A stretch of DNA of 64,000 nucleotides from Pedobacter roseus (GTDB lineage Bacteria; Bacteroidota; Bacteroidia; Sphingobacteriales; Sphingobacteriaceae), in assembly GCF_014395225.1 (NCBI RefSeq), contig NZ_CP060723.1, positions 2,232,001-2,296,000 of the forward strand. The letters are read 5' to 3'. Positions within the stretch are counted from its first letter, which is position 1, and every line of letters begins with the position of its first letter. A program made the translations under genes and the position numbers. Below the pieces are notes generated by a model. That model searched no databases and was not told where the DNA came from. It worked only from the letters and a program-made list of their open reading frames with translations. Shown piece by piece: positions 50,875 through 59,779 of the stretch.

Positions 50875-52771
50875 GGGCAGAACCCGCTCGAGATGGTTGA
50901 TTTTTTTGATTGATCAGGTCATTGTATGCTGGTCTTTATCGCTTTCCTTATTTGTGGTGATGCAGTTCAATTTTTCGATTGTACAGCGTGGTTATTTTTT
51001 TATCTATCTTTTTAGCTACCTGCTTATTACGAGTTCTGTATTCCTGGCGATGCGTATCCATACCGGAATTGTAAGGTACGCTAACCTCGATGATGTATAC
51101 CGGATTTTTATGGCCACGCTTATATCTGGCATTTGTTATTGGCTATTTATAGAACTCATTGTTACACCCTATCTCAAAAAAGGGTGGACGGGATTTAATC
51201 TTGCGCTGATCTTCAATTTTTTCATCTCTAGTTCATTGCTCATACTGTTGCGGGTTTATGTGAGGCAGGGCTATAACCATTTGAATATCCCGTCAGAGCA
51301 TAAGGTAGAAACGGTTTTAATTTACAGTAGAACCGGATCGGCCATCATTCTGAAACAGGCACTTGAAGCACAAAGGGAGAACAACTTTAATATTTTGGGG
51401 TACATTAACAACGATCCGGATAAGGTTGGGAAGTATATCCAGCAGAAAAAAATCTACCATTCCTCATCGATCAGTTACCTCAAGAAAAAATTTAAGCTCG
51501 AAAAGGTACTCATCTGTGGCGATGATCTCGATTATGGCGAGCGGAAAAGCATATTAGACAAGTGCATGAGTGAAGATATAAAAGTATCGCTCTTGCCGCC
51601 TCCGAGCCAATGGGCCTGTGGGAGGTTATCCAATAGCCAGATTAAGGAGCTAAATATTAATGACCTGTTGCAGCGCGAGCCCATTGTACTCAACAAAGAG
51701 AAGATTCTTTCAGAGATTACCGGAAAGCGTGTTTTGGTTACCGGTGCTGCAGGATCTATTGGTTCAGAAATTGTAAGGCAGCTCATCGGTTATTCACCAG
51801 AGCTGATTATCCTTTGCGACCAGGCAGAATCACCGCTACATGAGCTTCAGCTCGAGCTAATGGACCGTTATCCGGATTGCAGGGTGGTCATTTTTATGGC
51901 AAATATTCAGGACAGGCTCAGGACTTATCAGCTTTTCGATCTGTATCGTCCTGAGCTAGTATTTCATGCAGCGGCCTATAAACACGTTCCGTTGATGGAG
52001 AACAATCCAACAGAAGCCATTATGACCAATGTTTTTGGAACCAAAAATATCGCTTCGCTCTCCAAACGTTTCGAGGTTGAAAAGTTTGTGATGATTTCGA
52101 CCGATAAAGCAGTTAACCCCACCAATGTGATGGGGGCAACTAAAAGGCTTGCCGAAATTTACATTCAGACCCTGCAAAATAATGAAAACGAAAATTTTAA
52201 CCATACAGGTACACGTTTTATTACCACCCGGTTTGGCAACGTACTGGGCTCGAACGGCTCTGTAGTTCCCCGGTTTCGTGCCCAGATAGATGCTGGTGGA
52301 CCGGTTACTGTTACCCACCCGGAAATTACCAGGTATTTTATGACCATCCCCGAAGCAGTAGAACTGGTGATGGAAGCAGCCTCGATGGGGAAAGGCGGTG
52401 AGATTTTTGTTTTTGACATGGGCGAAGCCATAAAAATTGTCGACCTCGCCATTAATATGATCAAACTTGCAGGCCTCGCGCCGCAAAAGGATATCGATAT
52501 CGTTTTTACCGGCTTGCGTCCCGGAGAAAAGCTGTACGAGGAACTGCTCAATAACGAAGAGGCAACAATGGCCACCCATCACCGTAAAATTAAAATTGCC
52601 CGTGTGAAACATTATTTGTCAGGAGCAGTAGAGGAGTTGCTGGACAATTTATGGAAAGCAAAATGCAGTGGCAATGAGATTGATATGATTGGCCTTATTA
52701 AAAAGATGATACCCGAATACAGAAGTAATAATTCCGTTTTCGAAAAACTCGATAGCCCGGTGGCAGTTTAA
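50855..52771 (+). CDS. Membrane-bound UDP-GlcNAc 4,6-dehydratase (PglF/WbpM/CapD-like)
   Basis: The start at 50855 gives MVRKQTEGRTRSRWLIFL and 638 aa, the family norm; a longer frame from 50729 would overlap the aminotransferase by 146 bp and is rejected. Four N-terminal helices (about 15-120) precede a CoA-binding-like linker and the dehydratase domain with GAAGSIGSE near 297. The usual catalytic Tyr is Met426 in M-x3-Lys430 (NVMGATK), as is normal for this large-type dehydratase. It removes water from UDP-GlcNAc to give the 4-keto-6-deoxy sugar. Confidence 0.94.
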   Translation: MVRKQTEGRTRSRWLIFLIDQVIVCWSLSLSLFVVMQFNFSIVQRGYFFIYLFSYLLITSSVFLAMRIHTGIVRYANLDDVYRIFMATLISGICYWLFIELIVTPYLKKGWTGFNLALIFNFFISSSLLILLRVYVRQGYNHLNIPSEHKVETVLIYSRTGSAIILKQALEAQRENNFNILGYINNDPDKVGKYIQQKKIYHSSSISYLKKKFKLEKVLICGDDLDYGERKSILDKCMSEDIKVSLLPPPSQWACGRLSNSQIKELNINDLLQREPIVLNKEKILSEITGKRVLVTGAAGSIGSEIVRQLIGYSPELIILCDQAESPLHELQLELMDRYPDCRVVIFMANIQDRLRTYQLFDLYRPELVFHAAAYKHVPLMENNPTEAIMTNVFGTKNIASLSKRFEVEKFVMISTDKAVNPTNVMGATKRLAEIYIQTLQNNENENFNHTGTRFITTRFGNVLGSNGSVVPRFRAQIDAGGPVTVTHPEITRYFMTIPEAVELVMEAASMGKGGEIFVFDMGEAIKIVDLAINMIKLAGLAPQKDIDIVFTGLRPGEKLYEELLNNEEATMATHHRKIKIARVKHYLSGAVEELLDNLWKAKCSGNEIDMIGLIKKMIPEYRSNNSVFEKLDSPVAV

Positions 52772-52861
52772 TCTGCCTGGTATTCGCTATCCGGAAAGCC
52801 AATTGAAATACTAACCGTCTATAGATCATTTGATTGAAATGAACCAGATAAAATCAGCTAT

Positions 52862-53245
52862 ATGAGTTTACATTATGGAGCAATCGTTGAGATGGCCGTG
52901 CGCCGCAAATCGGTAAATATAAGCGAGATATCGCGAAGGATGCACGTTAACCGGCGTTCAATCTATAACTGGTTTCAAAAGGATTTTCTCAGTATCGAAA
53001 TCATTTGTGAGATCGGATACATCATCGACCATGATTTTTCAAAGGATTTTCCAGACGAATTTGCGTTAGACGGTTTTGCCAATCCCCATCATTCAATGGG
53101 TTATAAGGGCAGCACAAATGCAGAACAGGATTATTCTGTCCGTTTTTGGATGAACAAATACATTGCTTTATTGGAAAAATACAATAATCTACTGATGGAT
53201 TATGCCCGGGAAACCCAGGCGAAGGATGGTACAGATCCACCCTGA
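52862..53245 (+). CDS. Small HTH regulator, paralogue of the gene at 22.2 kb
   Basis: This 127-aa protein has the HTH NISEISRRMHVNRRSIYNWF (about 20-40), GYIIDHDFSKDFPDEF (about 52-66) and a C-terminal RFWMNKYIALLEKYNNLL helix. These match, block for block, the protein encoded at 22161-22586. It lies between the dehydratase and glmS, so the pair brackets the exopolysaccharide locus. It is a likely transcription regulator; the target is unknown. Confidence 0.8.
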   Translation: MSLHYGAIVEMAVRRKSVNISEISRRMHVNRRSIYNWFQKDFLSIEIICEIGYIIDHDFSKDFPDEFALDGFANPHHSMGYKGSTNAEQDYSVRFWMNKYIALLEKYNNLLMDYARETQAKDGTDPP

Positions 53246-53337
53246 AAATATTGTTTGGCATTTTGAAGGGCAAAACCTGTAAAAATGTATTTCAATCCCC
53301 AAAATCTTCAAGCGTACAAAATCTTAACTAAATTAAT

Positions 53338-55173
53338 ATGTGTGGAATAGTTGGTTACATAGGAAACAGGGAGGCATTCCCTGTTTTGATTAATGGCTTG
53401 CGCCGTTTAGAATACCGTGGTTACGACAGTGCCGGAATTGCCTTTCTTGATGATGGACTTAAAGTCGTAAAAAAATCAGGAAAGGTTGCCGTTCTCGAAG
53501 CTGCCTGTAACAATATAAAAATTGCCTCCAGAATTGGTATTGCTCATACCCGATGGGCTACTCATGGGTCACCAAGCGATGCCAATGCACATCCTCATAT
53601 TTCTCCGAACGGAAAACTGGCCATTGTACATAATGGGATTATTGAAAACTATGCCTCGCTGAAAACAGCCCTTTTATCTAAAGGACATGTGTTTACCAGC
53701 GAAACCGATACCGAGGTGCTGATCCATTTGATTGAGGAGGTACAAGAACGTACAGGACTTGATCTTGCCGAATCTGTTCGGCTGGCATTACACAACGTTA
53801 CCGGGGCCTATGCAATTGTGATTATAGATGAGGATAATCCGGGGCGCCTGATTGCTGCCAGAAAAGGCAGTCCCTTGGTAATAGGTGTTGGTAAAAACGA
53901 ATATTTTGTAGCTTCAGATGCTACTCCGCTTATCGAATATACCAAAAATATAGTTTACCTGAACGACAATGAGATCGCTTGCGTGGCTTATGATGGGATC
54001 AGTATTTTTAACCTCGATAACATTCCGCAGGTGCCCTTTGTACAGGAGCTGGAAATGGAAATTGAAATGCTTGAAAAAGGCGGCTACAATCATTTTATGC
54101 TTAAAGAGATCCACGAACAGGCAAAATCGATTCGTGAGTGTATGCGGGGCAGGGTTTACCCCGAACAGGGGAAAATTGCCTTAGGTGGCATTGCTTCCTT
54201 TGACGGTTTATTGAAAAATGCAGAGAGGATTGTTATCGTGGCCTGCGGTACCTCCTGGCATGCGGGATTAATAGGCGAATACCTGATTGAAAAGTATGCC
54301 CGTATTCCCGTTGAGGTTGAATATGCTTCCGAATTTAGGTACCGCGATCCTGTTATTCGCAGCAACGATCTCGTAATTGCCATATCCCAATCAGGCGAAA
54401 CCGCCGATACCCTTTCTGCAATTGATTTGGCCAAAAAGATGGGCGCTGTTGTTTTGGGGATATGTAATGTGGTGGGTTCATCCGTATCGCGGGCTACAGA
54501 TGGGGGAATTTATACGCACGTAGGCCCCGAAGTGGGCGTAGCATCTACCAAGGCATTTTCTGGTCAGGTAACGGTGCTCACCATGTTGGCGCTTTATCTT
54601 GCACAGCTCAAAGAAACGTTATCGAAAGAAGAACGCAGTAATTGTATCCATTCGCTTTGGAAATTGCCCGAATTTGTTGAAGAGGCATTGAAATGTGAAG
54701 ATCAGGTGCAGCGCATTGCTTACGGAATGTTGCGCAGCAGGAACTGTATCTATTTAGGTCGTGGATGCGCCTTTCCGGTAGCGCTTGAGGGCGCCCTTAA
54801 ACTTAAAGAAATCTCGTACATCCATGCCGAAGGGTACCCGGCTGCCGAAATGAAACACGGTCCAATTGCCCTTATTGATGAAGAAATGACCGTTATTTTT
54901 ATTGCGACCAATCATTCCTATCACGAAAAAATAATCAACAATATACAGGAAGTAAGGGCAAGAAAAGGCAAGGTTATCGCCATTGTTTCGAATGCTGGCG
55001 GAGAAGTGGCAGCACTTTCTGATGAGGTTGTTCAGATTCCCCATTCGGATGAATTTCTGCTGCCCATCCTTGCTGCCATCCCCCTCCAGTTATTGGCCTA
55101 CCACGTGGCATTGATCAGGGGATGCAATGTAGATCAGCCCAGAAACCTGGCCAAATCTGTTACAGTAGAATAA
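53338..55173 (+). CDS. glmS: Glutamine-fructose-6-phosphate aminotransferase
   Basis: This 611-aa GlmS makes glucosamine-6-phosphate from fructose-6-phosphate and glutamine. The N-terminal glutaminase has Cys2 (MCGIVGY) and the TRWATHG motif. Two SIS domains follow (ACGTSWHAG and SQSGETADT, then GRGCAFPVALEGALKLKE). The C-terminus ends NLAKSVTVE, the canonical GlmS ending. It supplies UDP-GlcNAc for both cell wall and the locus upstream. Confidence 0.97.
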   Translation: MCGIVGYIGNREAFPVLINGLRRLEYRGYDSAGIAFLDDGLKVVKKSGKVAVLEAACNNIKIASRIGIAHTRWATHGSPSDANAHPHISPNGKLAIVHNGIIENYASLKTALLSKGHVFTSETDTEVLIHLIEEVQERTGLDLAESVRLALHNVTGAYAIVIIDEDNPGRLIAARKGSPLVIGVGKNEYFVASDATPLIEYTKNIVYLNDNEIACVAYDGISIFNLDNIPQVPFVQELEMEIEMLEKGGYNHFMLKEIHEQAKSIRECMRGRVYPEQGKIALGGIASFDGLLKNAERIVIVACGTSWHAGLIGEYLIEKYARIPVEVEYASEFRYRDPVIRSNDLVIAISQSGETADTLSAIDLAKKMGAVVLGICNVVGSSVSRATDGGIYTHVGPEVGVASTKAFSGQVTVLTMLALYLAQLKETLSKEERSNCIHSLWKLPEFVEEALKCEDQVQRIAYGMLRSRNCIYLGRGCAFPVALEGALKLKEISYIHAEGYPAAEMKHGPIALIDEEMTVIFIATNHSYHEKIINNIQEVRARKGKVIAIVSNAGGEVAALSDEVVQIPHSDEFLLPILAAIPLQLLAYHVALIRGCNVDQPRNLAKSVTVE

Positions 55174-55198
55174 TTCACTCTCTTATTTCCCAATTATT

Positions 55199-55336
55199 AT
55201 GAAAAAAATTAAGTTCTCTCTACCCGACATCAATTCTTCCATCACCAGAAACAGGGATAAAATCGTTTTTCTGGTTTGTGTAATCAGTGTTATTTCGATC
55301 ATGCTGCTGGCCACCTTGCTGGCTGTTAAGCATTAG
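55199..55336 (+). CDS. Small single-helix membrane protein
   Basis: This 45-aa frame, between glmS and the LuxR-like gene, has a basic N-terminus (MKKIKFSLPD, then TRNRDK) and one hydrophobic helix (about 23-42). It starts 25 bp after glmS and ends 21 bp before the next gene, so operon membership is plausible. It has no recognised family. The call rests on position, a good ATG and membrane character. Confidence 0.55.
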   Translation: MKKIKFSLPDINSSITRNRDKIVFLVCVISVISIMLLATLLAVKH

Positions 55337-55357
55337 TTACCAGAAAACCAGACGCAG

Positions 55358-56002
55358 ATGTTAAAAATTATTATAGTCGAATCGCACATTATCATTCTCG
55401 ATCACCTCAAAACATTGCTTTCAGATCAAACTGCTTTTAAGGTGGTAGAGGTGGTAAGCGCTGGCAACGGACTGGTGGAATTACTGCTTTCTGGAATCAG
55501 TGTGGATCTGATTATGGCTGGCTTGTACAAAACAAGAGGAAATAACCTGGAGTGGCTGTTGGAGGCAAAACGCCTAAGGCCAGGCTTACCTATACTGGTG
55601 ATCAGTAACGTGGCAATTGCTACACAGATCAGGGAGGTTTTTCTTGCCGGTGCTTCAGGTTACTTGCTGAGTAATATAGGAAGGGATGAGCTGTTCTTTT
55701 GCATCCGCCACACTGCTTTGGGGGGAGAATACATTTCGAGCCAATTGGCCGTGAGGGCATTTAAAGAGCAGTTTTTTTCTCCGCAACAAAATTTTTTAAG
55801 CGAAAACGGGCGTTATTCAGTCATGGAGGTTCGGCTTTTGCAGGCCATTTCAGATGGATTAAGCAGTCAGGAAATTGCAGATACATTCTTTTTAAGCAGG
55901 AGAAGTATTGAAAGCAGGAGAGCTGCATTATTGGCAAAGGCCGGCGTAACCAATACCGCCTCGTTAATTAAATTTGCAGCACTCAATGGGTTGGTTAACT
56001 AA
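55358..56002 (+). CDS. LuxR-type regulator with degenerate receiver
   Basis: This 214-aa protein has the layout of a NarL/FixJ-type response regulator. The receiver's key residues are lost: the acidic pair near residue 8 is ES, the phosphoacceptor Asp aligns with Gly55 (LIMAGLY) and the conserved Lys aligns with Ser105 (YLLSNIG). The HTH (about 150-205, SDGLSSQEIADTFFLSRRSIESRR) is intact. It should therefore bind DNA without phosphorylation. It follows glmS and may regulate the locus. No kinase gene is adjacent. Confidence 0.88.
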   Translation: MLKIIIVESHIIILDHLKTLLSDQTAFKVVEVVSAGNGLVELLLSGISVDLIMAGLYKTRGNNLEWLLEAKRLRPGLPILVISNVAIATQIREVFLAGASGYLLSNIGRDELFFCIRHTALGGEYISSQLAVRAFKEQFFSPQQNFLSENGRYSVMEVRLLQAISDGLSSQEIADTFFLSRRSIESRRAALLAKAGVTNTASLIKFAALNGLVN

Positions 56003-56020
56003 TTTTGGACGGTACCTAGA

Positions 56021-56064
56021 AACGAAAAAAGCCTGCTATCATACGATTGCAGGCTTTTTTCGTT
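56021..56064. terminator. Bidirectional intrinsic terminator
   Basis: AACGAAAAAAGCCTGC (56021-56036) and GCAGGCTTTTTTCGTT (56049-56064) are perfect 16-bp complements with a 12-nt loop. The run of T's on either strand lets it end the plus-strand regulator gene and the minus-strand tRNA transcript. Confidence 0.88.
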
Positions 56065-56076
56065 TTTGAAAACATT

Positions 56077-56164
56077 TGGCGGAGAGCGAGGGATTCGAAC
56101 CCCCGGACCTGTTACAGTCAACAGTTTTCAAGACTGCCGCATTCGACCACTCTGCCAGCTCTCC
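56077..56164 (-). tRNA. tRNA-Ser (anticodon UGA)
   Basis: On the minus strand the acceptor stem GGAGAGC (56158-56164) pairs with GCTCTCC (56081-56087). The anticodon loop CTTGAAA gives UGA, and the T loop has GGTTCGAATCC. A long variable arm (about 15 nt) marks a class II tRNA, fitting serine. Discriminator G is at 56080 and CCA is encoded (56077-56079). Confidence 0.96.
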
Positions 56165-56258
56165 GCTGCAAAAGTACAAACTCAGCTTAAATCTGCAAAC
56201 TCAGAAAGCGTTTTTTTTATATAAACTTGATAATTACTTAACACAGAGGGAGAAAAAA

Positions 56259-57251
56259 TTATTTCTTCCGGATGTTTTCTTCAATTGGCTCCGATTTTTT
56301 GAATAGATTGAAGGTAGGGCGGATGATTTTAACACTCCGTTTGCTTACATCAACGCTGGCATTCAATTCAAAACCGATCAATAAAATGAGCGAATTGAGG
56401 TAAAGCCAGATCATCACCACGATCAGCGTCCCGATGGAGCCATAAACCTTATTGTAAGAGGCAAAATGATTGATGTAGAAGGAAAATCCCCAGATGGTAA
56501 GAAAGGCCAGAATGGTGGCCAGCCATGAACCTGCGCTAAAGAAGCGCCATTTTTTAGCGTGTGCAGGTCCATATCGGTATAAAATAGAAACAGTAATAAA
56601 ATATAAAATACCGAGTAAAGCCCAGCGAACAATTTTGATGGCAAAAAGGGTAATGCCACCTTTATAGTGTAATTCCCTTTGTAAATAACTTAATAAAATC
56701 TCGCCCGTAGCCATTGCAGCAATACAAACAATAACAGATAAGGCAATAATTACGGTTAATATAATTGCAACCAACCTTCGTTTTAGCCAGGTTCTGGTTT
56801 CTACAATCAGTGATGAACGGTTAAATGCACCCATTAAATTATGTACACCATTGGTTGCAAAAAACAAAGACAAAACAAAACCTAATGAGAGCAAACTTCC
56901 ATTTTGGATATTTACAATTTCATTCAGTGTAGTTTCGAAAGCTAAATAGGCATTTGTAGGCAATACCAGGGCGATTAACGACATTAATTGATCCTGAAAA
57001 CCAATTTTCTTTGGTATATACGGGATTAACGTAAATAAAAAGATAATGGCAGGGAAAATTGCCAACATGAAATTATAAGCCAAGGATGATGCCTTGTTAA
57101 CTAAAGTAGCTTTGCCAATTTCCCGGAAGAAAAAGGTCGCAACCGTATATAAGGGGAGCGGGCTAAATCCAGGCAAAATACATCCCTTAGTCCATTCTAT
57201 AAATCTGGAATAGAGCTTAAGATGTAATAATTGCCGGTGTAACCATTCCAT
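56259..57251 (-). CDS. YihY/BrkB family inner-membrane protein
   Basis: This 330-aa protein has six or seven hydrophobic helices and the YihY motifs [20 protein letters not shown] near residue 57, [16 protein letters not shown] near 130 and [29 protein letters not shown] (read as the C-terminal block, about 265-293). The family was once called RNase BN in error; its function is unclear. It starts 8 bp after the thioesterase gene on the same strand. Confidence 0.9.
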   Translation of the reverse strand: MEWLHRQLLHLKLYSRFIEWTKGCILPGFSPLPLYTVATFFFREIGKATLVNKASSLAYNFMLAIFPAIIFLFTLIPYIPKKIGFQDQLMSLIALVLPTNAYLAFETTLNEIVNIQNGSLLSLGFVLSLFFATNGVHNLMGAFNRSSLIVETRTWLKRRLVAIILTVIIALSVIVCIAAMATGEILLSYLQRELHYKGGITLFAIKIVRWALLGILYFITVSILYRYGPAHAKKWRFFSAGSWLATILAFLTIWGFSFYINHFASYNKVYGSIGTLIVVMIWLYLNSLILLIGFELNASVDVSKRSVKIIRPTFNLFKKSEPIEENIRKK

Positions 57252-57259
57252 TGTAGCTG

Positions 57260-57667
57260 TTAATTAAAAAATACCGATAATTTTTCCATAAAGTTTTCGG
57301 GAGGGTTGGTGGGCTTGTTTTTCTTCATGTCGACAAATACAAGTGTAGTGGCCCCAATGTTGATCAGTTCTTCATTTTCATTATACAGTTCGTATTCAAA
57401 GAAAATGCGTATGCCGGGCAAAGTTTTAACAATGGTTTTAACAGTAATCTCCTGGTCGTATAGTGCAGGTTTGATGTATTTACATTTCAGCTCCAATACA
57501 GGCATCATAATGCCATCAGCTTCCATAGAACTGTAACTCATGCCTAAACTCCGCAACATCTCTACACGGCCCACTTCGTAATACTGTGCATAGTTGCCAT
57601 AATACATATAACCCATCTGATCGGTTTCGCCGTAGCGCACCCTGATTTTTGTACTGTGGCTATACAT
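57260..57667 (-). CDS. Acyl-CoA thioesterase (YbgC/4HBT hot-dog fold)
   Basis: This 135-aa protein has the 4-hydroxybenzoyl-CoA-thioesterase signature VRYGETDQMGYMYYGNYAQY near residue 9, with the catalytic Asp in the ETDQMG loop. Length is normal. It hydrolyses acyl-CoA thioesters; the natural substrate is unknown. Its start codon touches the stop of mltG, so the genes are coupled. Confidence 0.92.
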   Translation of the reverse strand: MYSHSTKIRVRYGETDQMGYMYYGNYAQYYEVGRVEMLRSLGMSYSSMEADGIMMPVLELKCKYIKPALYDQEITVKTIVKTLPGIRIFFEYELYNENEELINIGATTLVFVDMKKNKPTNPPENFMEKLSVFFN

Positions 57668-58722
57668 TATTTAAAGATATTTCTTTTATTTAAAGCCTCG
57701 CGGTATTTTTTTGCATTGATTTCGTGTTCTGCCTTCGTTTCAGCAAAGTTATGGTAACCCGAGAAATCTTCTTTGGCGCACATGTAAATGTAATTGTTTT
57801 TATCGCGGTTTAATACGGCATCAATGGCGTTAATACTTGGCATCATAATCGGGCCCGGAGGCAAACCTGCATATTTATAGGTGTTGTAAAGCGATTGTAC
57901 CTGCAATAATTTCCCGGTTACCCTTTTTACGGTAAAATCGTTATTGGCGAAAATTACCGTTGGATCGGCCTGTAATAAAATGCCTTTGTTCAGGCGGTTT
58001 AAATATAGACCCGCAATAATGGGCATTTCTTTATCGTAAAGCGCTTCACCATCCACAATGGAGGCCAAAGTATATACCTGCGCAGGCGTAAGGTTTAAGC
58101 TTGCCGCTTTTTGTTTACGGTCGGCATTCCAGAATTTATCATATTCCTTGTGCATGCGCTCAAAAAAATCAACCGGCGAAACATTCCAGTACATTTCGTA
58201 AGTATTCGGAATGAACATCGCATATACATTATCCTGGTTAAAACCATATTTGCTGATCAATGCAGTTGAATCCAATACGTGGATAAAACTTAAAGAATCG
58301 GCTTCGAGGTTACTGGCCAGGTAAGCCGCAAAATTTTCTTTCTTACGGATATTCTGGAATTTCAGTTTAACAGGATCCTGGTTTCCGGCTTTGATCAGGT
58401 TAATTAAGGTACGGTTGGTCATTCCTTTTTTCAGACGGTAACGGCCAGGTTTAACACTTGTTGCCAGGCTCATCTTTCCGGCAGCTGCAGTAAAAGTACC
58501 GATGCTTTTTACCAGGTCTTTCTTTTTGATTTCAGCAAGTAAATCGTCATAACTGCTGCCTGTTTTGATGTATAAATATTTTTGGTTCTCGGTAACGTTA
58601 GGGGCAAAATAAAGCCTGTAAATATTCAGTGCAAAGTAACCGGCAATTAGAATAACAATCAGCGCAATTACTATTGCTGCTTTTTTGCCTGTGCTCATGG
58701 TCTTTTTTTCTACTTCAGTCAT
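57667..58722 (-). CDS. mltG: Endolytic murein transglycosylase MltG-like (YceG)
   Basis: This 351-aa protein has an N-terminal membrane helix (about 13-33) and a YceG domain. The family motif ASI(V/I)ExE reads ASIVDGE here (220-226), with Asp224 in place of the first Glu; LQADPTVIFA and PPGPIMMPSINAI are intact. MltG cuts nascent glycan strands near the membrane. The Asp substitution might change activity. It is followed by the thioesterase gene and preceded by the PASTA protein gene. Confidence 0.9.
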   Translation of the reverse strand: MTEVEKKTMSTGKKAAIVIALIVILIAGYFALNIYRLYFAPNVTENQKYLYIKTGSSYDDLLAEIKKKDLVKSIGTFTAAAGKMSLATSVKPGRYRLKKGMTNRTLINLIKAGNQDPVKLKFQNIRKKENFAAYLASNLEADSLSFIHVLDSTALISKYGFNQDNVYAMFIPNTYEMYWNVSPVDFFERMHKEYDKFWNADRKQKAASLNLTPAQVYTLASIVDGEALYDKEMPIIAGLYLNRLNKGILLQADPTVIFANNDFTVKRVTGKLLQVQSLYNTYKYAGLPPGPIMMPSINAIDAVLNRDKNNYIYMCAKEDFSGYHNFAETKAEHEINAKKYREALNKRNIFK

Positions 58723-58740
58723 CTGTATCGTATGCGTATG

Positions 58741-59511
58741 TTATTGTTGTTTATTGGATAGTGTAATGTTGATTTTAGTGCCTAGAGGTACTTTTGTTAA
58801 CGAATCAACTAACATGGGGTCTTGTTTTATAATAATGGCGGCAGCACTGTCGGTTACTGGTCCATCATAAATAATGGTACCTAAACTGAGGTTCGAGCCC
58901 CTCAAGCTAAACTTCGCTTCATCCATGGTTAAGCCCATCAATTGCGGAATGTCTACTTCTTCGTTTCCGCGGCCATCACCCAGTACCAGGTTAATCCTCG
59001 AACCCACCGGAACAATTTGTCCTGCAGCAATCGGCTGACCACCAAAAGAGGCTTCCAGTACTACATCGCGGCTTACATCCGGTTTGTAGGTAGTATCGCC
59101 CAGTTTTAATCTAGAACTTTCGATAATGGCCTGCGCCTCGCGTAAGGTTTTAAACGCAATATCCGGGAATTTTGTATTTGGGATTTTACCTGCGTTAATG
59201 GTTAAATAAATGGTACGGTTATCTTTTACAAAAGTATTGGGATCAGGATCCTGATCAATTACGATCCCGGCAGGCTGATCCATGATAAAAACAGAATCTA
59301 CTTCGTATTTTAATCCGGCATCTTCCAGTTTTTTTACTGCCTGTTCAAAAGAAAGGCCCTTTACCATAGGCACATTTAAACCTTCGCCATGTTTGGTATA
59401 ATATCTTAAGCTAAAAAATGCAATGAGGAGCAATGCAATAACGGTGATTATGGCAGCTAAAATGTTGTTTCTAAACGATTTGGTTTTTAAGTAATCTATA
59501 AATTTAGACAT
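58741..59511 (-). CDS. PASTA-domain membrane protein without kinase domain
   Basis: This 256-aa protein has one N-terminal helix (about 15-30) and three PASTA repeats (VPMVKGLSFEQAVKKLEDAG, then FPDIAFKTLREAQAIIE, then IPQLMGLTMDEAKFSLRGS) facing the periplasm. PASTA domains bind peptidoglycan fragments or beta-lactams in Gram-positive kinases; here no kinase is attached, as is usual in Bacteroidota. It lies 18 bp upstream of mltG and divergent from ddl, so a cell-wall role fits. Confidence 0.9.
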   Translation of the reverse strand: MSKFIDYLKTKSFRNNILAAIITVIALLLIAFFSLRYYTKHGEGLNVPMVKGLSFEQAVKKLEDAGLKYEVDSVFIMDQPAGIVIDQDPDPNTFVKDNRTIYLTINAGKIPNTKFPDIAFKTLREAQAIIESSRLKLGDTTYKPDVSRDVVLEASFGGQPIAAGQIVPVGSRINLVLGDGRGNEEVDIPQLMGLTMDEAKFSLRGSNLSLGTIIYDGPVTDSAAAIIIKQDPMLVDSLTKVPLGTKINITLSNKQQ

Positions 59512-59561
59512 GTATCTTAAATGGGGTTTATGCGTATAAGCTCAAATGTAACTATTTTAAT

Positions 59562-59690
59562 TATTGATTGAATTATAGAATCTAAATCGCCTTCCAATCA
59601 TTTGAAAATTCATTCATTCTCTCCCTCACTCAATCCTTCACTAATTCAATCATTCACTAATTCTCTCATTCAATCCCTCTCTTCAATAAT
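59562..59690. repeat. Repeat tract related to the 19.4-kb tandem repeat
   Basis: Purine-rich ATTGATTGAATTATAGAAT (from 59562) precedes a pyrimidine-rich stretch (59607-59688) with CACTAATTC, ATTCAATC and CTCTCATTCAATC. The latter matches the reverse complement of the 40-bp unit near 19.4 kb, so the two tracts are related in opposite orientation. It lies in the 268-bp gap between divergent PASTA and ddl genes. Confidence 0.7.
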
Positions 59691-59779
59691 TGTTCCGTTA
59701 ATGTGATCAAAGCACAAAGATATTTATATTTTTGGGGATATATTTATATTCAATTTCTATTTATAAAAGGATTTCTGAC

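Noticed and set aside
25886..55173. Mobile island status for the exopolysaccharide locus
   Set aside because: No integrase, insertion sequence or att repeats were found at either edge; tRNA-Ser lies outside glmS with no visible repeat of its 3' end at the left side.
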